DNA of 54,188 bases, taken from the NCBI GenBank assembly GCA_017995215.1, contig JAGOJH010000005.1:1-54188 (forward strand), in the 5' to 3' direction. Below the pieces are notes generated by a model. The model did no database searches. It saw only the letters and a list, made by a program, of their open reading frames with translations, and had not been told where the DNA came from. The DNA comes from Thermoclostridium sp. (GTDB taxonomy: Bacteria > Bacillota > Clostridia > DSM-8532). Made by a program: the position numbers and the translations under genes. Below, piece by piece: positions 16,969-25,800 of the stretch (within the stretch, counting starts at the first letter, position 1; every line of letters starts with the position of its first letter).

Positions 16969-17844
16969 CTAGTCCAATTTCGTCAGGAATGCCAGTGCTT
17001 TATCTATCCTTGGGCTGTTCAGTACTACTCCTGCAATGATCTTCTCGGCGAGGATGTTATTTTTCTTGACAAATTCACTTTCGGTAATATCGATGCCATA
17101 CGCCGTCATTGGGCCCATAATAGGCTCTGCATCAGCGGTTTCGTCTAAAATAACCGCCCCCGTCACATACTCTTCCTGTGAAAACGGCAATGTATCCATA
17201 TGATCTTCGAATGCCAGAAGTATGTTTTGATGTGACATCAGATCAAAGGTTTCCTGATCCATCAGGATGATATCTATCTCTGCCGCTGTCAGCATAGCCA
17301 TCTGCTTCATCGAAATGGCATAATTGTATTCACCGTCGTACGGGTTGGCCGTTAACAGATGCACCCGGGGTGCGGTCAGTTCCGGAAGTTTTTCCTTGAT
17401 GGCTGCTTCCAAAGGTTCTGAATCCTCTGCATAAACACTTCCTGAGAGGACCATCGAGAAATCGGGATGAACCTGGTTCACACAGCTTCTGATGGATAGG
17501 AAGACTACGATAATCAACACAAGCCCGCCGATGATAAACCACTTATTGTAATGAAAAAAGTTTTCCAGCTTTACTGGATCCTTTTTTAGAATTTTAGCCA
17601 GGAACGGAGGATTTTCACGCAGCTGCTTCTGCCGCTGTTCCTCCTTTTCATCAACAAAGGTAATGCCCATTAAAAGGTTGTACGCTTCGGTATAGTCTTC
17701 GATGGTATAACCGTTCTCGTCTTCCTTCTTGATGGTGCGGAACTTTCTGGCGATGATGCCATATCGTTTTGATATTTCATCTTTACTGGCATCCGGATTT
17801 AAATCCATCATGGTCAGCGCTCTTTGCTGATCCATTTCATTCAT
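16969..17844 (-). CDS. Membrane protein with J-domain-like N terminus, function unknown
   Basis: The 291-residue protein starts with about 60 residues that resemble the helices of a DnaJ domain (LTMMDLNPDASKDEISKRYG, then EDYTEAYNLLMG) but lack the HPD triad, so DnaK stimulation is unlikely. One membrane helix follows at about residues 105-125 (WFIIGGLVLIIVVFLSI), then a roughly 170-residue domain, probably extracytoplasmic, that I do not recognise. It sits 30 bp downstream of lysS and 117 bp upstream of rsbV. Start ATG 17844 follows a GGGGG-containing site. Confidence 0.75.
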   Translation of the reverse strand: MNEMDQQRALTMMDLNPDASKDEISKRYGIIARKFRTIKKEDENGYTIEDYTEAYNLLMGITFVDEKEEQRQKQLRENPPFLAKILKKDPVKLENFFHYNKWFIIGGLVLIIVVFLSIRSCVNQVHPDFSMVLSGSVYAEDSEPLEAAIKEKLPELTAPRVHLLTANPYDGEYNYAISMKQMAMLTAAEIDIILMDQETFDLMSHQNILLAFEDHMDTLPFSQEEYVTGAVILDETADAEPIMGPMTAYGIDITESEFVKKNNILAEKIIAGVVLNSPRIDKALAFLTKLD

Positions 17845-17874
17845 TCAATAACCCCCTTTTCCTTGTTAAGCGCT

Positions 17875-19371
17875 CTATTCCTTTGGTTTCATTGTAGGGA
17901 ATAACAGCACATCTCGAATAGAGAATGAATCGGTAAACAGCATCACAAGCCGATCGATGCCGATACCCAGGCCTCCGGTAGGCGGAAGACCATGCTCAAG
18001 CGCAACAATGTAGTCATCATCCATCATATTGGCTTCTTCATCACCCTGCTCACGTTTCTTCACCTGGGCGAGGAAACGTTCTTTCTGATCCAGCGGGTCA
18101 TTCAGCTCGGAATAGGCATTACCAAATTCCCTGGCTGTGATAAAAAATTCAAAACGCTCGGTCAGCTCGGGCCTGTCGGGTTTTCTTTTGGTCAGCGGAG
18201 AGACCTCAACGGGATAATCCATAATAAAAGTAGGTTGAATCAGATTCTGCTCGACAAATTCTTCAAAAAACAGGTTCAGAATCTCACCCTTTGTTTTTAG
18301 CTTGCCGGTGTCGAGGTGCTTTTGTTTTGCTGCTTCAAGGGCTTCGCTGTCGGATGAGATGGCATCAAAATCAACGCCGGCATATTTCAGCACCGCTTCG
18401 GTCATGGTCATTCTGGCCCAGGGCCGCGACAAATTGATCTGCTGCCCCTGATATTCCAGCTGCGTCGTCCCCAAAACCTGTTCGGCCAGTGTGGTGCACA
18501 ATTCTTCCGTTAAATCCATCATGCCCTTGTAGTCGGTATAGGCCTGATATATTTCCATCATTGTAAACTCGGGGTTATGCTTGATGCTCATGCCCTCGTT
18601 GCGGAACATGCGGCCAATTTCATAAACCTTCTCCATACCGCCCACAATCAACCGCTTCAGGTATAGCTCGGGAGCTATCCGTAAAAACAGATCCATATCC
18701 AGGGTATTGTGATGTGTGTTGAACGGTCTGGCGGTTGCGCCCCCATGAATGGTGTTCAGGATGGGTGTTTCCACTTCGAGAAAGCCCCTTTCATCCAGGA
18801 AACGCCTTACCCCCGAGATCATTTTACTGCGCAGAATAAAAGTCTTTCTAACCTCCGGGTTGACAATGAGATCCAGATACCTTTGACGGTAACGGGTGTC
18901 GGTGTCCTTTAACCCGTGGAATTTCTCGGGCAGCGGCCGCAACGACTTGGACAGCAGTGTGTATTGAAGAACCTTTACAGAAATTTCCCCCATATGTGTT
19001 TTAAACACGGTGCCCTTTATACCGATGATATCGCCGATATCCAGCTTTTTAAACTCGTCGTAGGCCTCTTCCCCCAAATCATTGATGCGGAAAAACAGCT
19101 GAATTTTTCCATCCCGATCGTGAAGGTCACAAAAACTGGATTTACCCATTCCTCTTTTGGCCATAAGCCTTCCAGCAAGGGAAACGCTGCCGCCTTCTAG
19201 CTGTTCAAAATTTTCAACGATTTCTTTAGTCGAATGGGTCGTATCATAACGAACAACATAAAAGGGATCCTGCCCCTTTTGCTGCAGATCAAACAGTTTT
19301 TGCCTTCTAATCTGCAATATCTCATTCAGATCCTGCATTTGCTCTATATTGGGATTTACCTGATCCGGCAT
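17875..19371 (-). CDS. lysS: Lysyl-tRNA synthetase, class II
   Basis: The 498-residue protein has the N-terminal OB-fold anticodon domain ([20 protein letters not shown]) and the class II motifs: motif 1 around [15 protein letters not shown], motif 2 [19 protein letters not shown] and motif 3 [13 protein letters not shown]. It charges tRNA-Lys. The start is ATG 19371 behind AGGAGGTTTTTAAT, not the longer upstream frame. No T-box leader was found. greA precedes it at 223 bp, a common clostridial neighbour order. Confidence 0.98.
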   Translation of the reverse strand: MPDQVNPNIEQMQDLNEILQIRRQKLFDLQQKGQDPFYVVRYDTTHSTKEIVENFEQLEGGSVSLAGRLMAKRGMGKSSFCDLHDRDGKIQLFFRINDLGEEAYDEFKKLDIGDIIGIKGTVFKTHMGEISVKVLQYTLLSKSLRPLPEKFHGLKDTDTRYRQRYLDLIVNPEVRKTFILRSKMISGVRRFLDERGFLEVETPILNTIHGGATARPFNTHHNTLDMDLFLRIAPELYLKRLIVGGMEKVYEIGRMFRNEGMSIKHNPEFTMMEIYQAYTDYKGMMDLTEELCTTLAEQVLGTTQLEYQGQQINLSRPWARMTMTEAVLKYAGVDFDAISSDSEALEAAKQKHLDTGKLKTKGEILNLFFEEFVEQNLIQPTFIMDYPVEVSPLTKRKPDRPELTERFEFFITAREFGNAYSELNDPLDQKERFLAQVKKREQGDEEANMMDDDYIVALEHGLPPTGGLGIGIDRLVMLFTDSFSIRDVLLFPTMKPKE

Positions 19372-19594
19372 ATTAAAAACCTCCTGATGCCTCTTGCGCT
19401 GTTTTACCGCCAACCCTGCGGTATGAATGGCAGTTTTAATGTACTGCCGGAACATTCTTGGCACTAAAAGAAGTGCTTGTATGAACAGAAAATTTTCCGA
19501 CATAACACAAAAACAGCTTACATTTCCATGTAAACCGTTCTGCTATCTAAACATTATACTCCATGAACCTGACGTAAACAATACCTCTGTTGAT

Positions 19595-20071
19595 TTATTT
19601 ATAGATTTCAAGCACCCTCAGCCTTACTGTGCCATCCGGGACAGCGACCTCGATGGTTTCTCCCGCCTTTTTCCCGATTAATGCACGACCTACCGGGGAG
19701 TCATTGGATATCTTCATTAAAGAGGGATCTGCCTCGGTTGAACCGACAATATGATAATCTACTTCCTCTTCAAACTCTGCATCGTAAATCTTAACACGGG
19801 TGCCAAGACGGACCGCGTCGGTATCTACCTCATCTTCATCGATGACGCTGGCATATTTCAGCGTGTTTTCCAGCTGAACGATCTTCACTTCGTTCTGAGC
19901 CTGTTCATTCTTTGCTTCATCATATTCGGAATTTTCAGATATGTCCCCGAATGCGAGGGCTTGGCGGATTCTTTCGGCAATTTCCTTTCTTTTTTCCCCT
20001 TTAAGCTGCTCCAGTTCCTCTTCCAGTTTTCGCAGTCCATCATAAGTTAAAAAAATTTCTTTGCCACTCAT
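19595..20071 (-). CDS. greA: Transcription elongation factor GreA
   Basis: 158 residues with the N-terminal coiled coil ([20 protein letters not shown]), the conserved [13 protein letters not shown] tip carrying the acidic residues that act in the RNA polymerase channel, and the C-terminal FKBP-like domain ([14 protein letters not shown]). GreA rescues backtracked polymerase by stimulating transcript cleavage. ATG 20071 follows AAAAGGAG. Its promoter lies about 210 bp upstream, leaving a long leader with a GGGAGG...CTCC hairpin and no identified function. Confidence 0.97.
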   Translation of the reverse strand: MSGKEIFLTYDGLRKLEEELEQLKGEKRKEIAERIRQALAFGDISENSEYDEAKNEQAQNEVKIVQLENTLKYASVIDEDEVDTDAVRLGTRVKIYDAEFEEEVDYHIVGSTEADPSLMKISNDSPVGRALIGKKAGETIEVAVPDGTVRLRVLEIYK

Positions 20072-20279
20072 ACGCTGTTACTCCTTTTCTGTTTTCTCTC
20101 TGTATCCCCCTTATCGGCTTACCACAGCAGTTCTATAGTTTTGTACTTTTTTTGCGGTTTTATTCCCAGTCTGCTGTTCTGTTTTTATGAAATGTTGGTA
20201 AGTGTTTGGCGGAGTACCTGATACTAGTACTTTTCATAAATAACCAGGAGAATTAAGCCTCCCTTTTACATTAGACAAC

Positions 20280-20308
20280 ATTATAAAGCACCCCTATAAG
20301 AAAGTCAA
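20280..20308 (-). promoter_or_regulatory. Strong vegetative promoter of greA
   Basis: TTGACT (20308-20303), 17 bases, TATAAT (20285-20280) on the minus strand, with a leader of about 200 bases to the greA start. The rest of 20072-20558 shows no gene or further signal. Confidence 0.75.
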
Positions 20309-20558
20309 TAAGCGAAACCTTCCACTGGTGAACCCCTGAATAAATTGAAGGTTACTGTTCACACCCCCCTTAATGCTGAAATAAGCTGCCGCAGAGGTAT
20401 GTGCTTTATCCTGAGTGAAGCGGCGATATCATCTTGTGCTGCATTCACATCAGTTAGGGATTGCATACCCATCATTTCTTCATTTGAACCACACAATTTA
20501 TTCTTTTGATGTTGTTCTATGTTTATGGGCCTTAGAGATAAAATATGAAATATTAATA

Positions 20559-22400
20559 TCAATTGCTTAAGGTGTCTTTAATTTTTTTGGCCAATTGGGC
20601 ATTGATGCCCTCAACACTGCACAGCTGTTCATCCGTGGCTTCCCTGATTTTTTTCACGGAACCGAAATGCTTTAGCAGTGCCTTTTTCTTTTTCGGGCCA
20701 ATCCCTTCGATACCATCCAGGGCAGATTTTCGCTGCTCCTTCAGTCTTTTGCTGCGGTGAAAACCGATGGCAAACCGATGGACTTCTTCCTGAACGGCTG
20801 CAACAAGGGGCATCAGTGAAGGTTCAAGCTTTAGTTCCAGGGTGATTTTGTCGTTCACCAGCATGGAGGTCTGATGCCTGTCATCCTTTGCCATGCCCAC
20901 TACTGGCAGCTGCAGACCCAGTTCCTTCAGCACCTCAAGTGCTGCATGAACATGGCCGATACCTCCGTCTACCAGGATTAAATCCGGTTTTTCGCTGAAG
21001 CTTTCGTCGGCTGAGGCATCGCTGAAACGCTTCAGCCTTCTGAACAGTGCTTCCTGCATGGCCGCATAGTCATTCTGCCCACCGGTGCTCCTGATGGTAA
21101 ATTTCCGGTAATGGCTCTTTTCCGCCAGACCTTCAAGGAAAACAACCATCCCCGCAACAATTCCGTCGCTTCCGGTATTGGAGATGTCGTAAGCCTCGAT
21201 TCGGTTGGGCGGTTCTGGCAATGCCAGAACTTCCTCAAGCTTCTTAAGGGCCTTTTGCATGTTCTCCCTAGCACCCAGAAAGGCGATGCGGTATTTCCCG
21301 AACTCTTCCTCAGCATTCTTCATAGCCAGATCGATCTGGCTCCTTTTGTCGCCTCGGACTGGTTGATACAATTTGACGGCCTTGCCGCGAACCCCATGAA
21401 GCCATTGCACCAGAATATTCTCATTGTCCAGGGTATGGGTGAGCAGAATTTCCGGGGGAATTTCCCGCCCGTTCCCGTAAAACTGCGTGATAAAGGCTTC
21501 CAGAATCTCTCCATCGTCCAGATCGTAAGTGTTCTCCAGAAGGTTGATATTCTTTCCCATCAGCTTGCCGCCACGAACAAACAATACAACAATCATGCTG
21601 TTGATCTTGTCACGGATGAAGGCGCATAGATCTCGATCTTCCATCTTTGTGGACAATACCAGCTGTTTTGCCGTGACGTTCGCGATGCTTTTTAGTTTAT
21701 CCCTGATAATTGCGGCTTTTTCAAACTCCATGTTCTGTGCGTGCTCCTGCATTTTCTCTTCAAGCTCGTAAAGAATTTCTTCCTGCTTTCCCTCGAGGAA
21801 CCTGCAAGCCTCCCGCACGATATCGTTATAGTCCTGTACGCTGATTTTTCCCGCACAGGGGGCCGAGCAAAGCCCGATATGATAAAACAGGCAGGGACGC
21901 TGCGGTGTTTTTTCATTGATTTGCCGGTTGCAGGTGCGAATGGGAAATATTTTGCGCATTACCTCTATGGATTTTCGAACATCTGAAGGCTTTGTATAGG
22001 CACCAAAATATTTGGCACCATCCTTTCTAATCGTTCGTGTGATCTCGATTTTTGGAAAATCTTCCGGGACAGTGATGCGAATGTAGGGATAGGTTTTGTC
22101 ATCCTTCAGCAGGATGTTGAATTTTGGTTTGTGGAGCTTGATCAGTGTGTTCTCGAGAATCAGCGCTTCGGCTTCAGTTTGGGTGACAATCGTCTCGATG
22201 TGGTGAATTCGGGAAACAAGGGCCCTTGTTTTGGGATCCTTTTCATCGGTGTTCTGGAAATATTGACGAACGCGGTTTTTTAGGATCTTGGCCTTACCGA
22301 CATAAATGATTCGGCCTGTTTTGTCCTTCATGAAATAAACTCCCGGAGAATCCGGGAGGTTTTTTAAAATTTCCTGTAAATGTTCCATTTGTTCTGCCAT
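20559..22400 (-). CDS. uvrC: Excinuclease ABC subunit C
   Basis: The 613-residue protein carries the GIY-YIG 3'-incision domain (PGVYFMKDKTGRIIYVGKAK), a Cys cluster (CNRQ...CLFYHIGLCSAPC), the UVR domain for UvrB contact (MEFEKAAIIRDKLKSI), the RNase H-like 5'-incision domain (AYDISNTGSDGIVAGMV) and C-terminal helix-hairpin-helix motifs. It makes both cuts in nucleotide excision repair. It starts 14 bp after the crh-like stop, so both are probably expressed from the promoter at 22759-22787. Confidence 0.98.
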   Translation of the reverse strand: MAEQMEHLQEILKNLPDSPGVYFMKDKTGRIIYVGKAKILKNRVRQYFQNTDEKDPKTRALVSRIHHIETIVTQTEAEALILENTLIKLHKPKFNILLKDDKTYPYIRITVPEDFPKIEITRTIRKDGAKYFGAYTKPSDVRKSIEVMRKIFPIRTCNRQINEKTPQRPCLFYHIGLCSAPCAGKISVQDYNDIVREACRFLEGKQEEILYELEEKMQEHAQNMEFEKAAIIRDKLKSIANVTAKQLVLSTKMEDRDLCAFIRDKINSMIVVLFVRGGKLMGKNINLLENTYDLDDGEILEAFITQFYGNGREIPPEILLTHTLDNENILVQWLHGVRGKAVKLYQPVRGDKRSQIDLAMKNAEEEFGKYRIAFLGARENMQKALKKLEEVLALPEPPNRIEAYDISNTGSDGIVAGMVVFLEGLAEKSHYRKFTIRSTGGQNDYAAMQEALFRRLKRFSDASADESFSEKPDLILVDGGIGHVHAALEVLKELGLQLPVVGMAKDDRHQTSMLVNDKITLELKLEPSLMPLVAAVQEEVHRFAIGFHRSKRLKEQRKSALDGIEGIGPKKKKALLKHFGSVKKIREATDEQLCSVEGINAQLAKKIKDTLSN

Positions 22401-22414
22401 TTACCACCTGTGGG

Positions 22415-22681
22415 CTATTCATTGGACATACCGCGGTTCGCAAACAATTCAAGCTCGTTAAGGGCAAGGCTTTCATCCGCACCATCGGCAATCAGAAGCA
22501 CCTTTTCCCCTTTGCTGACACCTAAAGACAATATGCCCAGCAAGCTTTTAGCATTTGCCCTTCTTGCATTCTTTTCAATCCATATATTTGATGCGTATCC
22601 AGAGGCCTTCTGAATAAGCATTGCAGCTGCTTTCGATTCAAGACCGGACTCATTATTAATAACAATTTCCCTTTCGAGCAT
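22415..22681 (-). CDS. crh: Crh-like HPr paralogue (His15 replaced by Glu, Ser46 retained)
   Basis: The 88-residue protein has the HPr fold signature but reads SGLESKAAAML where HPr has SGIHARPATVL; with ATG 22681 as residue 1 the PEP-dependent phosphorylation site His15 is Glu15 and Arg17 is Lys. The regulatory site region KSLLGILSLG is intact, with serine at exactly position 46. This is the pattern of Bacillus Crh (Gln15, Ser46), a co-regulator for CcpA phosphorylated by HPr kinase rather than a sugar-transport phosphocarrier. The start follows GGGGGAAACAG. It is 14 bp upstream of uvrC. Confidence 0.85.
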   Translation of the reverse strand: MLEREIVINNESGLESKAAAMLIQKASGYASNIWIEKNARRANAKSLLGILSLGVSKGEKVLLIADGADESLALNELELFANRGMSNE

Positions 22682-22758
22682 TCTGTTTCCCCCTGTCAAC
22701 CATTGGTTCTGCCGCTTTTGCGGTTCATGCTGTATCGGTATCTGTTACAGTCATACCT

Positions 22759-22787
22759 ATTATACAATGATCATCATGGGTTTTCAA
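22759..22787 (-). promoter_or_regulatory. Strong promoter of the crh-uvrC operon
   Basis: TTGAAA (22787-22782), 17 bases, TATAAT (22764-22759) on the minus strand. The spacer contains the palindrome ATGATCAT. The start codon of crh is about 70 bases downstream. Confidence 0.75.
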
Positions 22788-22812
22788 ATAGAATATGAAA
22801 GTTTTCGTCGGA

Positions 22813-23343
22813 CTATGCAGCATTGGCCTTGCGCAGCTTGCTTCCAAAGGAGACATATGTTCCGCCTGCAATCAGGGTAATACCTGCAACCAGCGCAAAC
22901 AGCCAACTGAACAAATTGCTGTTGCGAATGTAGGAAATAATATCTACAGCATGCCATTTTACCTCATTGATAAGCCGAAGGCCTGCCGTGGCTATATGAT
23001 TGTCTACATGGTGCAGCACCTGACCGCCCACCTGAAGTGCCGGGTTGATAAAGAGGCCTGCAATAAACAAAAACGCCATAACATAAACCATGTAGGACGC
23101 CAGAATGCGTGGCGAAACAGGTTCATTGGCCGCTTTGCGGATTTGCTGCATCACCTTTTCTTCCAGCCCGTCCAGGCTAAAATCAAAGTTAAGCATGCCG
23201 ATGGTGTCAAACAGGCTTTCCCATTCATTCAATTCACGGTTACATTGCCCGCAGTCTGAAAAATGTTCTTTCAGCCTTTCCTGCTTTTCAGCTGGCATGG
23301 AACGCTCTAAATATGCACAGTATTCTTTGTCATGGACATGCAT
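22813..23343 (-). CDS. Zinc-finger anti-sigma factor (membrane)
   Basis: 176 residues with an N-terminal ZAS motif (H-x3-C-x2-C in EHFSDCGQC, preceded by CAYLERSMPAEK), then two hydrophobic segments (about 82-105 and 140-165). It lies 2 bp downstream of the ECF sigma factor gene. It would sequester that factor at the membrane until a signal releases it. The signal and the regulon are unknown. Confidence 0.85.
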   Translation of the reverse strand: MHVHDKEYCAYLERSMPAEKQERLKEHFSDCGQCNRELNEWESLFDTIGMLNFDFSLDGLEEKVMQQIRKAANEPVSPRILASYMVYVMAFLFIAGLFINPALQVGGQVLHHVDNHIATAGLRLINEVKWHAVDIISYIRNSNLFSWLFALVAGITLIAGGTYVSFGSKLRKANAA

Positions 23344-23345
23344 TC

Positions 23346-23888
23346 CTATCCCTCCCCATAATATTCCACCATTTTCTCCTTTAGCATCTTTCTGGCGCGA
23401 TATATCCTGTTTTTCACTATACTAAGCGGAACCATCATGCTCCGCGCAATTTCTTCATAGCTTAGGCCTGCCTGATGGAACAGCAGCAATGGCGTTTTAT
23501 AGCCCGGATCCAGCTGCCGGATCTGCTCTTCTATCCATTGCTTGCGTTCTTTTTTTATCACCAGCTCGTCGGCCGACTCATCGGTGTCTTCGACAATCAT
23601 TTCATCACTGGATACCACCTGATAGTTTCTGTCTTTACGGATGGTGTCTATACAGGTGTTATGGGTGATCCGCCCTATCCAGGCCGAAAACTTCATGTTG
23701 GTGTCATATAAACTCAGCTTCTTATAGGCCTTAAGAAAAACTTCCTGCGTAATATCTTCTGCACTTTGATGGTCTTTAAGGAAGCGAAGGGCAATGGAAT
23801 AAACAAGCTTTTTATAGTTTGCAACCAGGTGGCTGAAGCATTCAAGCTCCCCTTTCAGGCACCTTTCAACAATTTCCTTATCCTCCAT
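23346..23888 (-). CDS. ECF-subfamily RNA polymerase sigma factor
   Basis: The protein (180 residues) has region 2 (LKDHQSAEDITQEVFLKAY and FSAWIGRITHNTCIDTIRK) and region 4 (GLSYEEIARSMMVPLSIVKN). No region 3, as in all ECF factors. The start ATG 23888 follows AAGGGAAA. It is translationally close to its anti-sigma factor. No clear ECF-type autoregulatory promoter was found in 23889-24140. Confidence 0.92.
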   Translation of the reverse strand: MEDKEIVERCLKGELECFSHLVANYKKLVYSIALRFLKDHQSAEDITQEVFLKAYKKLSLYDTNMKFSAWIGRITHNTCIDTIRKDRNYQVVSSDEMIVEDTDESADELVIKKERKQWIEEQIRQLDPGYKTPLLLFHQAGLSYEEIARSMMVPLSIVKNRIYRARKMLKEKMVEYYGEG

Positions 23889-24147
23889 GCAATTTCCCTT
23901 CAAAACCGCTCATCGGCGGAATAGCCTCCCTGTAAAAACGGGACACCTGCCACACGCTTCCTTGAAGCCTTCCATTCCAAGCATTGAAGCTGAACAAACC
24001 CACTATGCCTCAATGAACTTACATCCGAATAAAGGCGCATATCCCTGTTATCGTTAATACGTTATATACTCAGAATAAGTCTGATCAACTATTTAGTCAA
24101 TTTGTTTATTCTTTCTGTTTTGGTGGAAAAGCAGTATTGTATAGCTT

Positions 24148-24530
24148 GAAATCGTTATAACAACGGAAGCGATTGCTTGCAATCGCAACACATAGGTTGC
24201 ATAGGCGAGCAGCCAGGATGCATGGGCGAGCAACAAGCTTTAGCTTATGACCAGCCAAACAATGCTTGCGACCAGCCCAGGTATTGCAACGGCAGGGTTT
24301 TGCTTTAGCAAAACCATCACACCGCAACAAGGTTCTTGCCGCCAAAGCGGTATAGTTCTTATATCGAGGCGGGAGAAGAGGATTTTGCAAGCAAAATCCA
24401 GCACTGTGCGACCCGTTATTCAATGCTCAACCGCCTGATTAAGGTAATTGGTACCCGCCAACACGTGTTTTTTTGCCTTTGGCAAAAAATACATGATAGA
24501 GGTGGGGGACATTGAGACCTCGCTATAGAA
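24148..24530. repeat. Dispersed intergenic repeat, longest copy (B)
   Basis: It begins CGTTATAACAACGGAAGCGA and TTGCTTGC, includes GGATGCATGGGCGAGCAACA, several internal small palindromes (GGTTTTGC...GCAAAACC; GGATTTTGC...GCAAAATCC), CGCCTGATTAAGGTAAT, TTTGGCAAAAAATACATG and GGTGGGGGACATTGAGACC. Shared blocks occur in the same order at 9250-9430 and partly at 7720-7813 and 48895-48930. No coding potential was recognised. It occupies most of the 658-bp gap between the ECF sigma gene and the DUF192 gene. Confidence 0.75.
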
Positions 24531-24546
24531 AGGTTGCTGCCTGAAT

Positions 24547-24870
24547 ATGCGTAAAAAGAATCGATTTTCTTTCTCCATCAAATATCCTGTCCGCACTGCC
24601 GACACTTTCGCCAGCAGATTTTTGGGATTAATGGGAAAGAGTAATGTGGACTACGGGCTATTGTTGTTTCCCTGTAAATCCATCCACACCTTTTTTATGA
24701 AAATACCCATTGATGTTGTATACCTGGATAGGGCTATGACGATCGTTAAAATTGAAAAGAACATGATGCCCTGGAAAACGGGCAAAACCTGCAAAAACGC
24801 TTACTGTATTCTGGAGCTGCCCGCGGGTGTTGCCGATCAGCTTCACCTTGCCGTGGGAAACTCTGTGTGA
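24547..24870 (+). CDS. DUF192 family protein
   Basis: The 107-residue protein has the family hallmarks FASRFLGLMGKSN, IHTFFMKIPIDVVYLD and ILELPAGVADQL. DUF192 proteins are small beta-rich proteins of unknown function, often exported, but here no signal peptide is visible, as in the common cytosolic clostridial form. It is a lone plus-strand gene between minus-strand neighbours and begins immediately after the repeat element. The ribosome binding site is poor, so the exact start is less certain. Confidence 0.8.
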   Translation: MRKKNRFSFSIKYPVRTADTFASRFLGLMGKSNVDYGLLLFPCKSIHTFFMKIPIDVVYLDRAMTIVKIEKNMMPWKTGKTCKNAYCILELPAGVADQLHLAVGNSV

Positions 24871-24900
24871 TCCGGTTATAGGCGGGACAGTCTAATCTTT

Positions 24901-24954
24901 CGGAATAAAAAATAACCTATGAGCTTTATTCTGACAGGCTTCATTTTCATAGGT
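24901..24954 (-). terminator. Terminator of the lipoprotein gene
   Basis: ACCTATGA (24915-24922) pairs with TCATAGGT (24947-24954); on the minus strand it is followed by TTATTTTTTATT. A second GC-rich hairpin (CTTCCGGG / CCCGGAAG, about 24957-24985) lies between it and the stop codon. Confidence 0.55.
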
Positions 24955-25000
24955 ACTCTTCCGGGGCGCACATGCCCACCCGGAAGAATACCCTGACATC

Positions 25001-25480
25001 CTATTCTATGATGATTTTTTCGCTGTGCGCTATGTTACCTTTGCCAACCTTGTCATAGAGGGTAACCTTCATAACATACTCGCCGGTGGGCATATCATCC
25101 TGGGTATAAAAAGAACCCAGCGGTGATTCTGCAGTATTGTTTTCCATATCAATATGGCCTGCTTCTCCCAAAAGCTCCTTTTCATCCAGGACAACTTCTC
25201 CGTCAGGCCCTTTCACCTGTAAATCAATCTCCATCCAGTTCAGACCATCATCGCCCTTCTTGAAGCCTGAAACATTTAACATCACCAGGCCGATGATATC
25301 TCCCCTTTGAAAGACATTGCTCTCTACAACATCCCATTGACCATCCGTCTTAATGGCCAGTACGATGTCCTCAGCCGACAACCCGACAGATAAGGATGAA
25401 CTTCCCCTACAGGCCGGAAAAACTAAAATTGAGGTGAACATGAGCAGAATAAGTACAGTAGTCGCTATTCGATTCTTCAT
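25001..25480 (-). CDS. Putative lipoprotein of unknown function
   Basis: 159 residues with a lipoprotein signal: basic MKNR, hydrophobic stretch, and lipobox LVFPAC with Cys24 as the likely lipidated residue. The mature domain contains WMEIDLQVKGPDGEV and PTGEYVMKVTLYDKVGKG, resembling a beta-sandwich found in other uncharacterised clostridial lipoproteins; I cannot name the family. Start ATG 25480 after GGGAGAGAATGAT. It appears monocistronic, with its own terminator. Confidence 0.8.
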   Translation of the reverse strand: MKNRIATTVLILLMFTSILVFPACRGSSSLSVGLSAEDIVLAIKTDGQWDVVESNVFQRGDIIGLVMLNVSGFKKGDDGLNWMEIDLQVKGPDGEVVLDEKELLGEAGHIDMENNTAESPLGSFYTQDDMPTGEYVMKVTLYDKVGKGNIAHSEKIIIE

Positions 25481-25682
25481 ATCATTCTCTCCCTACGTTC
25501 TAATCATTAAAGCTGTGTTATTAACACTATATCACAACCTATACCTTTTTTATCTGTCTTTCATAAATTTTCTTACAGTGCTTTATGCGCTGGACTAAAC
25601 AATAAGCCAGCGACGGTGATGTTATATCCGCGCCTCAAAGCACTATGCGTAAGTTGAGATGAGAAAATAGAGTCAGTAATTG

Positions 25683-25716
25683 AAAAAGGAACCTGCCATT
25701 CAGCAGAATCCTTTTT
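25683..25716 (-). terminator. Intrinsic terminator of the rnf operon
   Basis: On the minus strand AAAAAGGA pairs with TCCTTTTT around an inner CTGC/GCAG stem, ending in a T-run. It is 85 bp after the rnfB stop. Nothing else is seen between 25481 and 25682 apart from the lipoprotein leader. Confidence 0.8.
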
Positions 25717-25800
25717 CTCACGCGTTCATGATTGCTTTTTAACCTCAGACGTTTTCCTTGCCGGGGATTGGATGCCCTATGATAATTGTGACCGTACGCT

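Noticed and set aside
20359-20562. 67-codon frame overlapping the uvrC stop
   Set aside because: TTG start without ribosome binding site, low-complexity sequence and no recognisable domain.
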